Assembly (NCBI RefSeq): GCF_029937575.1
Contig: NZ_JAPYPS010000011.1
Coordinates: forward strand, 1-64,000
DNA length: 64,000 nucleotides
Reading direction: 5' to 3'
DNA from: Nocardioides sp.
GTDB taxonomy: Bacteria; Actinomycetota; Actinomycetes; Propionibacteriales; Nocardioidaceae
Of the stretch, positions 8,556 through 15,792 are shown one piece after another. The translations under genes were made by a program, and so were the position numbers. Position 1 is the first letter of the stretch; every line of letters starts with the position of its first letter. Under the pieces are notes generated by a model that worked only from the letters and a program-made list of their open reading frames with translations, had not been told where the DNA came from and did not search any database.

Positions 8556-10198
8556 CAGGCTCTCCCCAGCTTCTTCATGAACTTCAGGTTGGCGGTCATC
8601 ACCTTGGCATAGGTCTCGTCGGACATGCCGAGCATCGGCGCGAAGCGGATCAGTCGCTGGGTGCCGACCGACTGCGACTCGGTGTAGCGGTGCACGCCCT
8701 CGCTGCCCTGGCGCCGCCCCATCCCGGACTCCCGCATCCCGCCCATCGGCGAGTCGATGCTGGCGAACGTGGCGCCGAAGGCCTCGTTGACGTTGACGGT
8801 CCCGCAGCGGATCTCTCGGGCGATGGCGCGGGCGCGATCACCGTCCTGGCTGTAGATCGAGCCGTTGAGGCCGTACTCCCCCTCGTTGGCCCGCGCGATC
8901 GCGTCGGCCTCGTCGTGGAAGCGGTACAGCGCGATCACCGGGCCGAACGTCTCGTGCCCGAAGCAGGTCATGTCGGGTGTGACGCCCTCGAGGATGGTGG
9001 GCTCGTAGAAGTAGGGGCCGAGGTCCGGACGAGCGCGGCCCCCCGCGAGGACCCGCGCCCCCTTGGCGACGGCGTCGTCGACGTGGGCGACCACGGTGTC
9101 GAGCTGGGCCTGGGAGATGAGCGAGCCCATGTCGTTGCCCCACTCCATGCTGGCGCCCAGCGTCATCGCCTTCGTGCGCGAGACGAAGCGCTCCACGAAC
9201 CGGTCGTAGACCTGGTCCGCGACGAACATCCGCTCCATCGAGACGCACAGCTGGCCGGCGTTGGAGAAGGAGGCTCGTACGGCGCCCTCGGCCGCCTTCT
9301 CCAGGTCGGCGTCACGCAGCACCAGCAGCGGGTTCTTGCCGCCGAGCTCCAGCGAGCAGCCGATCAGGCGCTCGGCGCACTGGCGGGCGATGATCTTGCC
9401 GGTCGCGGTGGAGCCGGTGAAGCAGACGTAGTCGGCGCGGGTCACGATCGACGTACCGACCTGCGAGCCGGGTCCGGCCACGACCTGCCACAGGTCCTTC
9501 GGGAAGCCGGCCTCGTCGAGCAGCCGGGCTCCCAGGAGCGCGGTCAGCATCGTCTGCGAGTCGGGCTTGGTCACCACGGCGTTGCCGGCGAGGAGGGCGG
9601 GGAGCCCGTCGCACAGCGCCATCGTGAAGGGGTAGTTCCACGGGGAGATGATCCCGACGACGCCCTTGGGCACCCGGTTGACCTCGACCCGGGTCAGCGC
9701 CGGCACGACGCCGATCTTGCGCTGGGTGTCGAGGTGCTGGTGAGCGGTGCGGGCGTAGTAGCGAGCCGTCAGCGCGATGTGCAGCGGCTCGTCGAAGGCG
9801 TGCTTGCGGGCCTTGCCCGACTCCCACACGGTCAGGTCGATGATCTCGTCCTGGCGCTCCAGCACGAGGTCGTGCAGCCGCAGCAGCATCGCCGCCCGCT
9901 CGTCGAGCGAGGTGCGCGCCCAGATCGCCTGGGCGCGACGGGCCCGGACGAACGCCTCCTCCACGTCGCCGTCGGTCGACTGCGGGATGTGCGCCAGCGG
10001 CGCCCCCGTCAGCGGCGTCTCCACTCGCACCGTGCGCCCCGAGGTCGCGAGCAGCCGCGAGGTGAGGCGCTCGACGTACTCCGGCTCCAGCGCGTAGGAG
10101 GCGGTCGGGTCGTGCTCGGGGTCAGCCGGCCCCTCGACGAGCGGTCTGCCCGAACCGCCGGCAGCAGGGACGTTCGGCGGGTTCTCGGGGACACTCAT
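8555..10198 (-). CDS. NAD(P)-dependent aldehyde dehydrogenase, succinate-semialdehyde-dehydrogenase type
   Basis: Oxidises an aldehyde to the acid. With the ATG at 10198 (MSVPENPP) the protein has 547 residues; a longer frame to 10318 exists but its first 40 residues are not family-like. Visible motifs are SPWNYPF, the nucleotide-binding FTGSTATGK, general base Glu in LELGGKNP and catalytic Cys in NAGQLCVS. This is the GabD2-like branch of actinobacterial succinate-semialdehyde dehydrogenases. It is first in a two-gene operon with the ChoD-like oxidoreductase. The promoter region holds CTACC-N4-GGTAG (10231-10244). The actual substrate may instead be the aldehyde made by its operon partner. 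Confidence 0.85.
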   Translation of the reverse strand: MSVPENPPNVPAAGGSGRPLVEGPADPEHDPTASYALEPEYVERLTSRLLATSGRTVRVETPLTGAPLAHIPQSTDGDVEEAFVRARRAQAIWARTSLDERAAMLLRLHDLVLERQDEIIDLTVWESGKARKHAFDEPLHIALTARYYARTAHQHLDTQRKIGVVPALTRVEVNRVPKGVVGIISPWNYPFTMALCDGLPALLAGNAVVTKPDSQTMLTALLGARLLDEAGFPKDLWQVVAGPGSQVGTSIVTRADYVCFTGSTATGKIIARQCAERLIGCSLELGGKNPLLVLRDADLEKAAEGAVRASFSNAGQLCVSMERMFVADQVYDRFVERFVSRTKAMTLGASMEWGNDMGSLISQAQLDTVVAHVDDAVAKGARVLAGGRARPDLGPYFYEPTILEGVTPDMTCFGHETFGPVIALYRFHDEADAIARANEGEYGLNGSIYSQDGDRARAIAREIRCGTVNVNEAFGATFASIDSPMGGMRESGMGRRQGSEGVHRYTESQSVGTQRLIRFAPMLGMSDETYAKVMTANLKFMKKLGRA

Positions 10199-10230
10199 AT
10201 ACCGAGAGTATGTGACGGGAGTCTCCGTTG

Positions 10231-10280
10231 CTACCCATTGGTAGATCATGTGGCGCTTTACACAACTGTCACCACTGTCA
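10231..10280. promoter_or_regulatory. Divergent promoter region with a palindrome and a direct repeat
   Basis: Between the leftward aldehyde dehydrogenase and the rightward sulfotransferase gene lie an imperfect palindrome CTACCcattGGTAG (10231-10244) and a direct repeat ACTGTCA at 10265-10271 and 10274-10280 (9-bp spacing). A G/C hairpin (CCGGGC / GCCCGG, 10286-10301) follows. They are plausible operator sites; no regulator is identified. Confidence 0.3.
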
Positions 10281-10359
10281 ACCCTCCGGGCGGCGGCCCG
10301 GCAACCAACCGGCCCCACCAGTTCACCGATCGTTCAGCGACGACTCGTAACGTCCCCTC

Positions 10360-11235
10360 ATGCTCAGCCTGCCCAGCACGGGCGCCACCCTCCGTCCGCG
10401 ACCGACGGGCAGGGACCGTCCCGGCGCGCCGGCGGCCCGTTCGGCCGTCCGGGCGCTGCGCCGGTCGTCGAGCAACCGACGGGCCCTCCCCGACTTCCTG
10501 ATCATCGGCGCGATGAAGTCGGGGACCACCTCGCTCCACTCGTGGCTGACCGCATCCGCGGACATCCGGCGCGGGGTCGAGAAGGAGGTCCACTTCTTCG
10601 ACCACCACCACGCCCGTGGCGAGGCCTGGTACCGGTCGAGCTTCCCGATCGCACGTCCGGGGAGCGTCTGCGGCGAGTCCTCGCCGTACTACCTGCTCCA
10701 CCCCCGCGTGCCCGAGCGCGTCGCCGCGACCATGCCCGACGTACGACTCGTCGCCGTCCTGCGCCACCCGATCGACCGCGCCTACTCCCACTTCCAGCAC
10801 TCCCGATCCCTCGGCCACGAGACCGAGCCCGACTTCGTGCGCGCGCTCGAGCTCGAGGCGTGGCGCACCGACGCCGCGTGGGCGCGGCTGGAGCACGGCT
10901 CGGTCCGAGAGCGCGAGGTCGAGCAGTTCTCCTACGTGCGACGAGGCCGCTACCTCGAGCAGGTCCTGCGCTGGGAGGAGCACTTCCCGGCCGAGTCGCT
11001 GCTCGTCCTGACCACCGACGACCTCCAGCGCGACCCCGCCGCGGCGGTCGACGCCGTACGGCGCCACGTCGGGCTCACCGCACCGGCCAGCGCGACCGGG
11101 CGGCTCGAGCAGCTCAACTCGCGCACGTACGACGACATGGACCCCGCCGCCCGAGCGTTCCTCGCCGAGGCGCTCGCCGAGGACGTGGTCGGCCTCGAGA
11201 AGCACCTCGGACGTCGGCTCGGCTGGCGACTCTGA
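10360..11235 (+). CDS. PAPS-dependent sulfotransferase
   Basis: Transfers sulfate from PAPS to an acceptor hydroxyl or amine. The 291 residues begin with a basic, disordered-looking 40 residues, then LPDFLIIGAMKSGTTSL (the 5'-phosphosulfate loop), EVHFFD, and RHPIDRAYSHF (the 3'-phosphate-binding segment). This is the heparan-sulfate-sulfotransferase-like Pfam family common in actinobacteria, where it can act on glycolipids or polyketides. The acceptor cannot be read from the sequence. It stands alone, divergent from the aldehyde dehydrogenase and convergent with the next one. No signal peptide; cytoplasmic. Confidence 0.87.
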   Translation: MLSLPSTGATLRPRPTGRDRPGAPAARSAVRALRRSSSNRRALPDFLIIGAMKSGTTSLHSWLTASADIRRGVEKEVHFFDHHHARGEAWYRSSFPIARPGSVCGESSPYYLLHPRVPERVAATMPDVRLVAVLRHPIDRAYSHFQHSRSLGHETEPDFVRALELEAWRTDAAWARLEHGSVREREVEQFSYVRRGRYLEQVLRWEEHFPAESLLVLTTDDLQRDPAAAVDAVRRHVGLTAPASATGRLEQLNSRTYDDMDPAARAFLAEALAEDVVGLEKHLGRRLGWRL

Positions 11236-11244
11236 GCCCTCCCG

Positions 11245-12702
11245 TCACTGCGTCGGAGGGTTCTCCAGGTAGATCGACTTCAGCTCGGTGTACTGCCCCA
11301 GGCCCTCGGGCCCGAACTCGCGTCCGAGCCCGGAGGCCTTGAAGCCGCCGAAGGGGGCCGCGAAGTCCATCGTGTAGGTGTTGACGCCGTAGGTACCGGC
11401 CCGGACCCGACGGGCCACGTCCAGGCCCGCCTCGCGATCCGCTGTCCACACCGTCCCGGCGAGGCCGTAGTCGGAGTCGTTGGCGATCCGCACGGCGTCG
11501 TCGACGTCGTCGTAGGCGATCACCGACAGGACCGGCCCGAAGATCTCCTCCTGCGCGATCCGCATGCCGTTGTCGACGTCGGCGAAGATGGTCGGACGCA
11601 CGTACCACCCGCGGTCGAGACCCTCGGGCATCCCGTTGCCGCCGATCACCACGCGCGCCCCCTCCTCCTGGCCGAGGGCGATGTACTTCTCGACGCGCTC
11701 CTGCTGGCGCTGGGCGACCATCGGCCCGATCTCGGTGGCCGGGTCCATCGGGTCACCGACCTGCATGACGCTCACGGCCTCGGCGAGGGCGTCGACGACG
11801 TTGGTGTAGTTGGCGCGCGAGGCGAGGATCCGGGTCTGGGCCACACAGGCCTGCCCCGAGTTCATCAGGGCGGTGAACTTGAGGCCCTCGATCGCGGTCG
11901 TCAGGTCCGCGTCGTCCAGCACGATCGCCGCCGACTTGCCGCCGAGCTCGAGCGAGACGCGCTTGAGCTGCTCGCCGCACACGGCGGCGATCTTGCGGCC
12001 CGCGGCCGTCGAGCCGGTGAAGGCCACCTTGTCGATGCCCGGGTGCGCCACGAGGTGCTCGCCGACCTCGCGACCACCGGCGACGATGTTGACGACCCCC
12101 TCGGGCACGCCGGCCTCCACCAGGAGCTCGGCCATCAGGTAGCCGTCCAGCGGCGTCTCGGGGGCGGGCTTGACCACGACCGTGCAGCCGGCGAGCAGGG
12201 CCGGGATCACCTTGGACATGATCGTGAACTGGGGGACGTTCCACGGCGGGATCGCGGCTACGACACCCACCGGCTCACGGCGCACCATGACCGGCGACCC
12301 GAGGGCACCGTCGCGGATCTCCTCCCAGGGGTACTCGCGCGCGATGCCGAGGAACGCCTCGATCTGCATCCAGGGGGCCGGGGTCTGAGCGAGGTTGGCG
12401 AACGACGTGGGCGAGCCCATCTCGGCGGTGATGACGTCGGCCATCTCGGCCAGCGAGCCTGCGTACAGGCCGCTGAACGCCGCCACGACGTCGATCCGTT
12501 CGGCAGGCGTCATCCGCGGCCACGGACCGTGGTCGAACGCGTCGCGCGCAGCCGCGACGGCGGCGTCGATGTCAGCCGGCGTCGTGTCGGGCACCGTCGC
12601 CACCAGCTCCTCGGAGTGGGGAGAGATGACCTGGATGGTCTCGGATGAGGCCGGGGCGACCCAGCCGCCGCCGATGAAGAGGGTGTCGCGGTCGAGGCTC
12701 AT
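11245..12702 (-). CDS. NAD(P)-dependent aldehyde dehydrogenase
   Basis: A 485-residue ALDH-superfamily enzyme with PPWNVPQF, cofactor-binding FTGSTAAGRK, general base in SLELGGKSA and catalytic Cys in NSGQACVAQTR. It belongs to the actinobacterial betaine/acyl-aldehyde-like group; the substrate is unassigned. The ATG is preceded by AGGAG six bases upstream, which supports the start. A repeat-like palindromic segment separates it from the upstream AttH-like and kinase genes, which point the same way, so all three may share a promoter at about 15090. Confidence 0.87.
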   Translation of the reverse strand: MSLDRDTLFIGGGWVAPASSETIQVISPHSEELVATVPDTTPADIDAAVAAARDAFDHGPWPRMTPAERIDVVAAFSGLYAGSLAEMADVITAEMGSPTSFANLAQTPAPWMQIEAFLGIAREYPWEEIRDGALGSPVMVRREPVGVVAAIPPWNVPQFTIMSKVIPALLAGCTVVVKPAPETPLDGYLMAELLVEAGVPEGVVNIVAGGREVGEHLVAHPGIDKVAFTGSTAAGRKIAAVCGEQLKRVSLELGGKSAAIVLDDADLTTAIEGLKFTALMNSGQACVAQTRILASRANYTNVVDALAEAVSVMQVGDPMDPATEIGPMVAQRQQERVEKYIALGQEEGARVVIGGNGMPEGLDRGWYVRPTIFADVDNGMRIAQEEIFGPVLSVIAYDDVDDAVRIANDSDYGLAGTVWTADREAGLDVARRVRAGTYGVNTYTMDFAAPFGGFKASGLGREFGPEGLGQYTELKSIYLENPPTQ

Positions 12703-12737
12703 GGTGTCTCCTGGAGGTTGTCGGTCGGATCGCGGGG

Positions 12738-12772
12738 TTTCGAGGCTCGCTTCGCTCGCACCTCGACCACCG
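12738..12772. repeat. REP-like intergenic palindromic repeat, copy B
   Basis: GTTTCGAGG and CCTCGACCAC bracket CTCGCTTCGCTCGCA. This is the typical form of a short intergenic repeat I associate with Nocardioides-like genomes, lying between two leftward genes. It resembles copy A at 6518-6580 in flank design. Confidence 0.45.
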
Positions 12773-12781
12773 CCGGGCGGG

Positions 12782-13894
12782 TCAGGGGGCGAGGGTGAAC
12801 CAGTCGGCGAACCCGCTGGGGTCGTGCCGGCCGAGGGCGCCGTGCTCGAAGAGCCCCCAGCCCTCCTGCTCCTGGCCGCCGTCGGAGCACACCGCGCGTC
12901 CGACGTGGTCGATCACGCCGAACATCACGCGACCGGCGACCTCCGGGTCGGTCAGGTCGTAGGTGAGGCGCTCGGTGAAGTCCGGTCCCTTCCAGACGCC
13001 GTGGCTCCAGTCGGAGTCGCCGCCGTACCCGCCGCCGACATGGAGCGGTACGGCGAGCTTGGACTCGACCTCGATCTCGAGGGGCTTGCCGTCGGGGGTG
13101 GTGCAGGTGATCGTCGCGCCGGTCGGCATCCGAGTGCCGGAGGCGTAGCGAATCGCCACGTGTGGCCAGCCGAGCTGCTCGACGCGGCCGTCCTTCCAGA
13201 CTCGGTGGCAGTCGTTGAGCGCCCGGCGGCCGTCGGGCTCCTCCTGGATGATCAGGCAGATCATGTAGTCGTCGAAGCGCATCGGGACGTAGGTCCACCA
13301 CATGCCCTCGAACTCCGGCACCAGCGGCGCCCCGGCCGGGATCGCCTCACCGACGGGGCGGATGCCCCACGAGCGATCGCGGCTCCCGAGCCAGACGTCC
13401 GGTGTCACGACGTGCTCCGTGCCGTCGATGGCGAACGAGCCGCTCCACGTGCCCACCTGGGCGAAGCGCTGGGCGTCCAGGGTGACCCTGGAGCCTGCCC
13501 GCATGACGTGTGGCATCTCCTGCAGCGCGTCGAAGGAGCCCTCCCACGTCAGGTCGGCGGTGATGCCCTCGGTCTCCTCGAGGACGACTCGCAGCCGCTT
13601 GAGGGGCTCGATCACCTCGCAGCGGTAGTTGCCGATGCGCTGGTGGAGCCGGTCGTCGTCGATCGCGTCCGAGAGGTGGACGGCGGTCTGCTCGTCGCCG
13701 CGGCGGACCAGGAAGAAGGCGTCCTTGGTGCCGAGGTTGGGGTAGTAGCCGTGGCCGAAGATCGCGAAGACGTCGCCGGTGCGGTCGTGGGCGTTGAAGT
13801 AGGAGCGGTCGTAGAAGTTGCGGTCGCTCGAGGCCGCCCAGGTGACCGGCAGCGGCGCCTGGTGGATCGGGTACTCGTCCAGTCCGGTGACCAT
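12782..13894 (-). CDS. AttH/CrtC-like lipocalin-fold protein, function unknown
   Basis: A 370-residue cytoplasmic protein with no signal peptide and no motif I can name firmly. It is rich in beta-strand-like segments and aromatic residues (GYYPNLG, GMWWTYVPMRF, WLGSRDRSWGIRPVG). The SRDRSWGIRP string resembles the AttH / hydroxyneurosporene-synthase-like lipocalin fold found in many actinobacterial lipid-catabolism clusters. It lies 6 bp after the APH-fold kinase gene, so the two are almost certainly co-transcribed. Such pairs recur beside acyl-CoA dehydrogenases. A ligand-binding or isomerase/hydratase role on a hydrophobic substrate is inference only. Confidence 0.6.
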   Translation of the reverse strand: MVTGLDEYPIHQAPLPVTWAASSDRNFYDRSYFNAHDRTGDVFAIFGHGYYPNLGTKDAFFLVRRGDEQTAVHLSDAIDDDRLHQRIGNYRCEVIEPLKRLRVVLEETEGITADLTWEGSFDALQEMPHVMRAGSRVTLDAQRFAQVGTWSGSFAIDGTEHVVTPDVWLGSRDRSWGIRPVGEAIPAGAPLVPEFEGMWWTYVPMRFDDYMICLIIQEEPDGRRALNDCHRVWKDGRVEQLGWPHVAIRYASGTRMPTGATITCTTPDGKPLEIEVESKLAVPLHVGGGYGGDSDWSHGVWKGPDFTERLTYDLTDPEVAGRVMFGVIDHVGRAVCSDGGQEQEGWGLFEHGALGRHDPSGFADWFTLAP

Positions 13895-13900
13895 GCTGTC

Positions 13901-15076
13901 TCAGGCTCCCGCCCGCTCGAGGATGGACTCCATGAGTCCCTTGTGGTGCATGAGCGACTCGAGGTCGTCGGGTCGCTCGATCTCGCCGAAGTGGATCTGC
14001 CGCGCGCCGGTGCGCATGAAGACGATGCACCACTGCACGGCGTTGTAGACGTGGAACCACGTGAGGTCGCCGAGCGCGACGCCGGTGACCTCCTCGTACG
14101 TCGCCAGCACGTCCTCCTCGCGCAGGAAGTGCGGCATGCCGGGCATCTGCATCATCCCGGTGATCGACTCGAAGACCCGGTGCGCGAAGACCAGCCAGGA
14201 CAGGTCCAGCTCGCGGGGACCGATCGCGGCCATCTCCCAGTCGAGCACGGCCACGGGGGTGAAGTCCTCGTAGATCGTGTTGCCGATCCGGGAGTCACCC
14301 CAGCACAGCACCGTCTCGCCGTTGGTCTGCGCCTCGGCCTCGACCAGGTGCTCCTCGAGCCAGGCCAGGCCCCGCTCCGCGGTGGGCGAGCGGCCGATGT
14401 CGGCGACGGCGTAGTCGTACCAGGCGCGCGTGCGGGCCAGGTTGCGAGCCAGCGGGGTCGCGCCCGGGCGGTCGGGATCGAGGAAGGCGAACGTCGTCGC
14501 CGCGTCCGGGATCGCATGCAGGGCTGCGATCGTGGCGACGGTGTTGTCCTGCAGGCGGCGCTGGTCGGCCGCGCTGGCGTCGTGCAGCCAGTTGTCACCG
14601 AAGTTGTAGGGCAGCACGTCCTGAGGGATCAGGCCGGCGACCCGGTCCATCAGGAAGAACGGCGTGCCGAGCACCGAGCCGGTCGGCTCCATGAAGCTCA
14701 CCGGCGGCACCGGGACGTCGGTCAGGCTGCCGACCAGGCGCATCGCCTCGTACTGGTCCTCCAGGGCGTAGGCCTCGAAGACCGGGAAGTCCTGGGCGGC
14801 GGGCGCCACGCGAGCGACGTACTCGTGGGTGTCGCGGCTGCCGCCCTCGGTCCAGGTGGCGTCGAGGATCAGCGTCTCCGAGCTCATCCCGTTGGTGTCG
14901 ATCCCGGAGTGGAGCACGACCTCGGGCTCGGCTCCGGACGGCAGCAGCCCGGCGAGCCAGTCGGCGAGCAGGCCGGGCACGGTGGCCGCGTCCCTGCTCG
15001 ACCGCTGCATCTTCAGGTCCGTCGGTGGCGGCGCCTGGGTCAACGGGTCCCTCCCCGGGTGTGTGACGTGAGTCAT
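13901..15076 (-). CDS. APH-family phosphotransferase (ACAD10/11-like kinase)
   Basis: A 391-residue aminoglycoside-phosphotransferase-fold kinase. The catalytic loop is CWGDSRIGNTIY, where the usual HGD is replaced by WGD as in the ACAD10/11-type branch, and the metal-binding Asp is in VLDWEMAAIG. Family members phosphorylate hydroxyacyl compounds; in ACAD10/11 systems 4-hydroxyacyl-CoAs are phosphorylated and then eliminated. That makes the acyl-CoA dehydrogenase transcribed from the other side of the promoter a natural partner. The start is set at MTHVTHPG (15076); a longer frame to 15166 would run through the palindromic operator and is unlikely. It forms an operon with the AttH-like gene, probably under the operator at 15100. 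Confidence 0.8.
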   Translation of the reverse strand: MTHVTHPGRDPLTQAPPPTDLKMQRSSRDAATVPGLLADWLAGLLPSGAEPEVVLHSGIDTNGMSSETLILDATWTEGGSRDTHEYVARVAPAAQDFPVFEAYALEDQYEAMRLVGSLTDVPVPPVSFMEPTGSVLGTPFFLMDRVAGLIPQDVLPYNFGDNWLHDASAADQRRLQDNTVATIAALHAIPDAATTFAFLDPDRPGATPLARNLARTRAWYDYAVADIGRSPTAERGLAWLEEHLVEAEAQTNGETVLCWGDSRIGNTIYEDFTPVAVLDWEMAAIGPRELDLSWLVFAHRVFESITGMMQMPGMPHFLREEDVLATYEEVTGVALGDLTWFHVYNAVQWCIVFMRTGARQIHFGEIERPDDLESLMHHKGLMESILERAGA

Positions 15077-15092
15077 AAGTTGACGTGCGTCA
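15064..15092. promoter_or_regulatory. Two copies of TGACGTGnGTCA, 17 bp apart
   Basis: TGACGTGAGTCA (15064-15075) and TGACGTGCGTCA (15081-15092). The second is a perfect 5-2-5 palindrome. The first overlaps the start codon of the leftward kinase. The 17-bp spacing suggests two regulator dimers. Confidence 0.4.
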
Positions 15093-15099
15093 GCATTGT

Positions 15100-15113
15100 T
15101 GGAACACGTTCTA
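15100..15113. promoter_or_regulatory. KstR-type operator (TnnAACnnGTTnnA)
   Basis: The 14 bp TGGAACACGTTCTA fits every fixed position of the consensus I know for KstR, the TetR regulator of cholesterol catabolism in mycobacteria and rhodococci. It lies in the divergent promoter between the kinase/AttH-like/ALDH genes and the TetR/acyl-CoA dehydrogenase genes. The regulator acting here may be the adjacent TetR protein or a distant KstR. Confidence 0.6.
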
Positions 15114-15192
15114 GTTGTCAACGGCCAGGAGCACTCTCCAGCGAGAAACTTGCGGCCTTGCATCAAAGAATGAATCGGTGTTCACTACTTGC

Positions 15193-15792
15193 GTGGCCTA
15201 CCGACGCACCGCCGCCGTCCAGGAGCGGCTCGACGCCACCCGGATCCGCATCGTCTCGGCCGCGCACGACCTCGTCGCCGAGCACGGCTACGCCGGCTGC
15301 TCGATCGCCCTCGTCGCCGGTGCCGCCGAGGTGGCGACCGGCAGCGTCTACCGCCACTTCCCCGACAAGGGCGCCCTCTTCGCCGAGGTCTTCCGCACCT
15401 CGACCCAGCGCGAGGTCGACGCCGTCGCCGCAGCCTCGGCCCTGCCCGGGACCGTCGCCCAGCGGCTGAGCCGGGCAGTGGAGACGTTCGCCCATCGCGC
15501 CCTCGCCTCACCGCGGCTCGCCTACGCACTGATCGCCGAGCCGGTCGATCCCCGCGTCGAGGCCGAGCGTCTCGCCTACCGCGCCGCCTGGACCGACCTG
15601 TTCGCCGGCCTCGTCGACGACGGCCTCGCGAGCGGAGAGCTGCCCGGCCAGGACCCTCGCGTGAGCGCCGCCGCAGCCGTGGGGGCGATGGCGCAGGCCT
15701 TGGTCGTCCCCCTGCACCACGGCAGCGCGGAGCCCCACGTCGTACCCGAGCTGACCGCCTTCATCACCCGATCCCTAGGAGCGTCCTCATGA
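15193..15792 (+). CDS. TetR/AcrR-family transcriptional regulator
   Basis: About 199 residues from the GTG at 15193; upstream GTG (15178) and TTG (15115) are in frame, and no clear ribosome site decides between them. The N-terminal helix-turn-helix reads VAGAAEVATGSVYRHFPDKGALF, quoted in parts: VATGSVYRHF is the TetR signature. The C-terminal ligand domain is helical. It overlaps the acyl-CoA dehydrogenase gene by 4 bp (ATGA), so it probably controls that gene and the divergent kinase operon. The palindrome at 15100-15113, 80 bp upstream, is the obvious operator candidate. The ligand is probably an acyl-CoA intermediate (inference). Confidence 0.85.
   Translation: MAYRRTAAVQERLDATRIRIVSAAHDLVAEHGYAGCSIALVAGAAEVATGSVYRHFPDKGALFAEVFRTSTQREVDAVAAASALPGTVAQRLSRAVETFAHRALASPRLAYALIAEPVDPRVEAERLAYRAAWTDLFAGLVDDGLASGELPGQDPRVSAAAAVGAMAQALVVPLHHGSAEPHVVPELTAFITRSLGASS

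Noticed and set aside
6843..8612. Long open frame antisense to the ChoD-like gene (about 589 codons)
   Set aside because: Shadow frame created by G/C third-position bias; no recognisable domain, and the other strand has clear FAD motifs.
10199..10318. Extended N terminus of the aldehyde dehydrogenase
   Set aside because: First 40 residues are not family-like and run through the promoter palindrome.
15077..15166. Extended N terminus of the APH-fold kinase
   Set aside because: The extension reads through the palindromic operator and has no family similarity.
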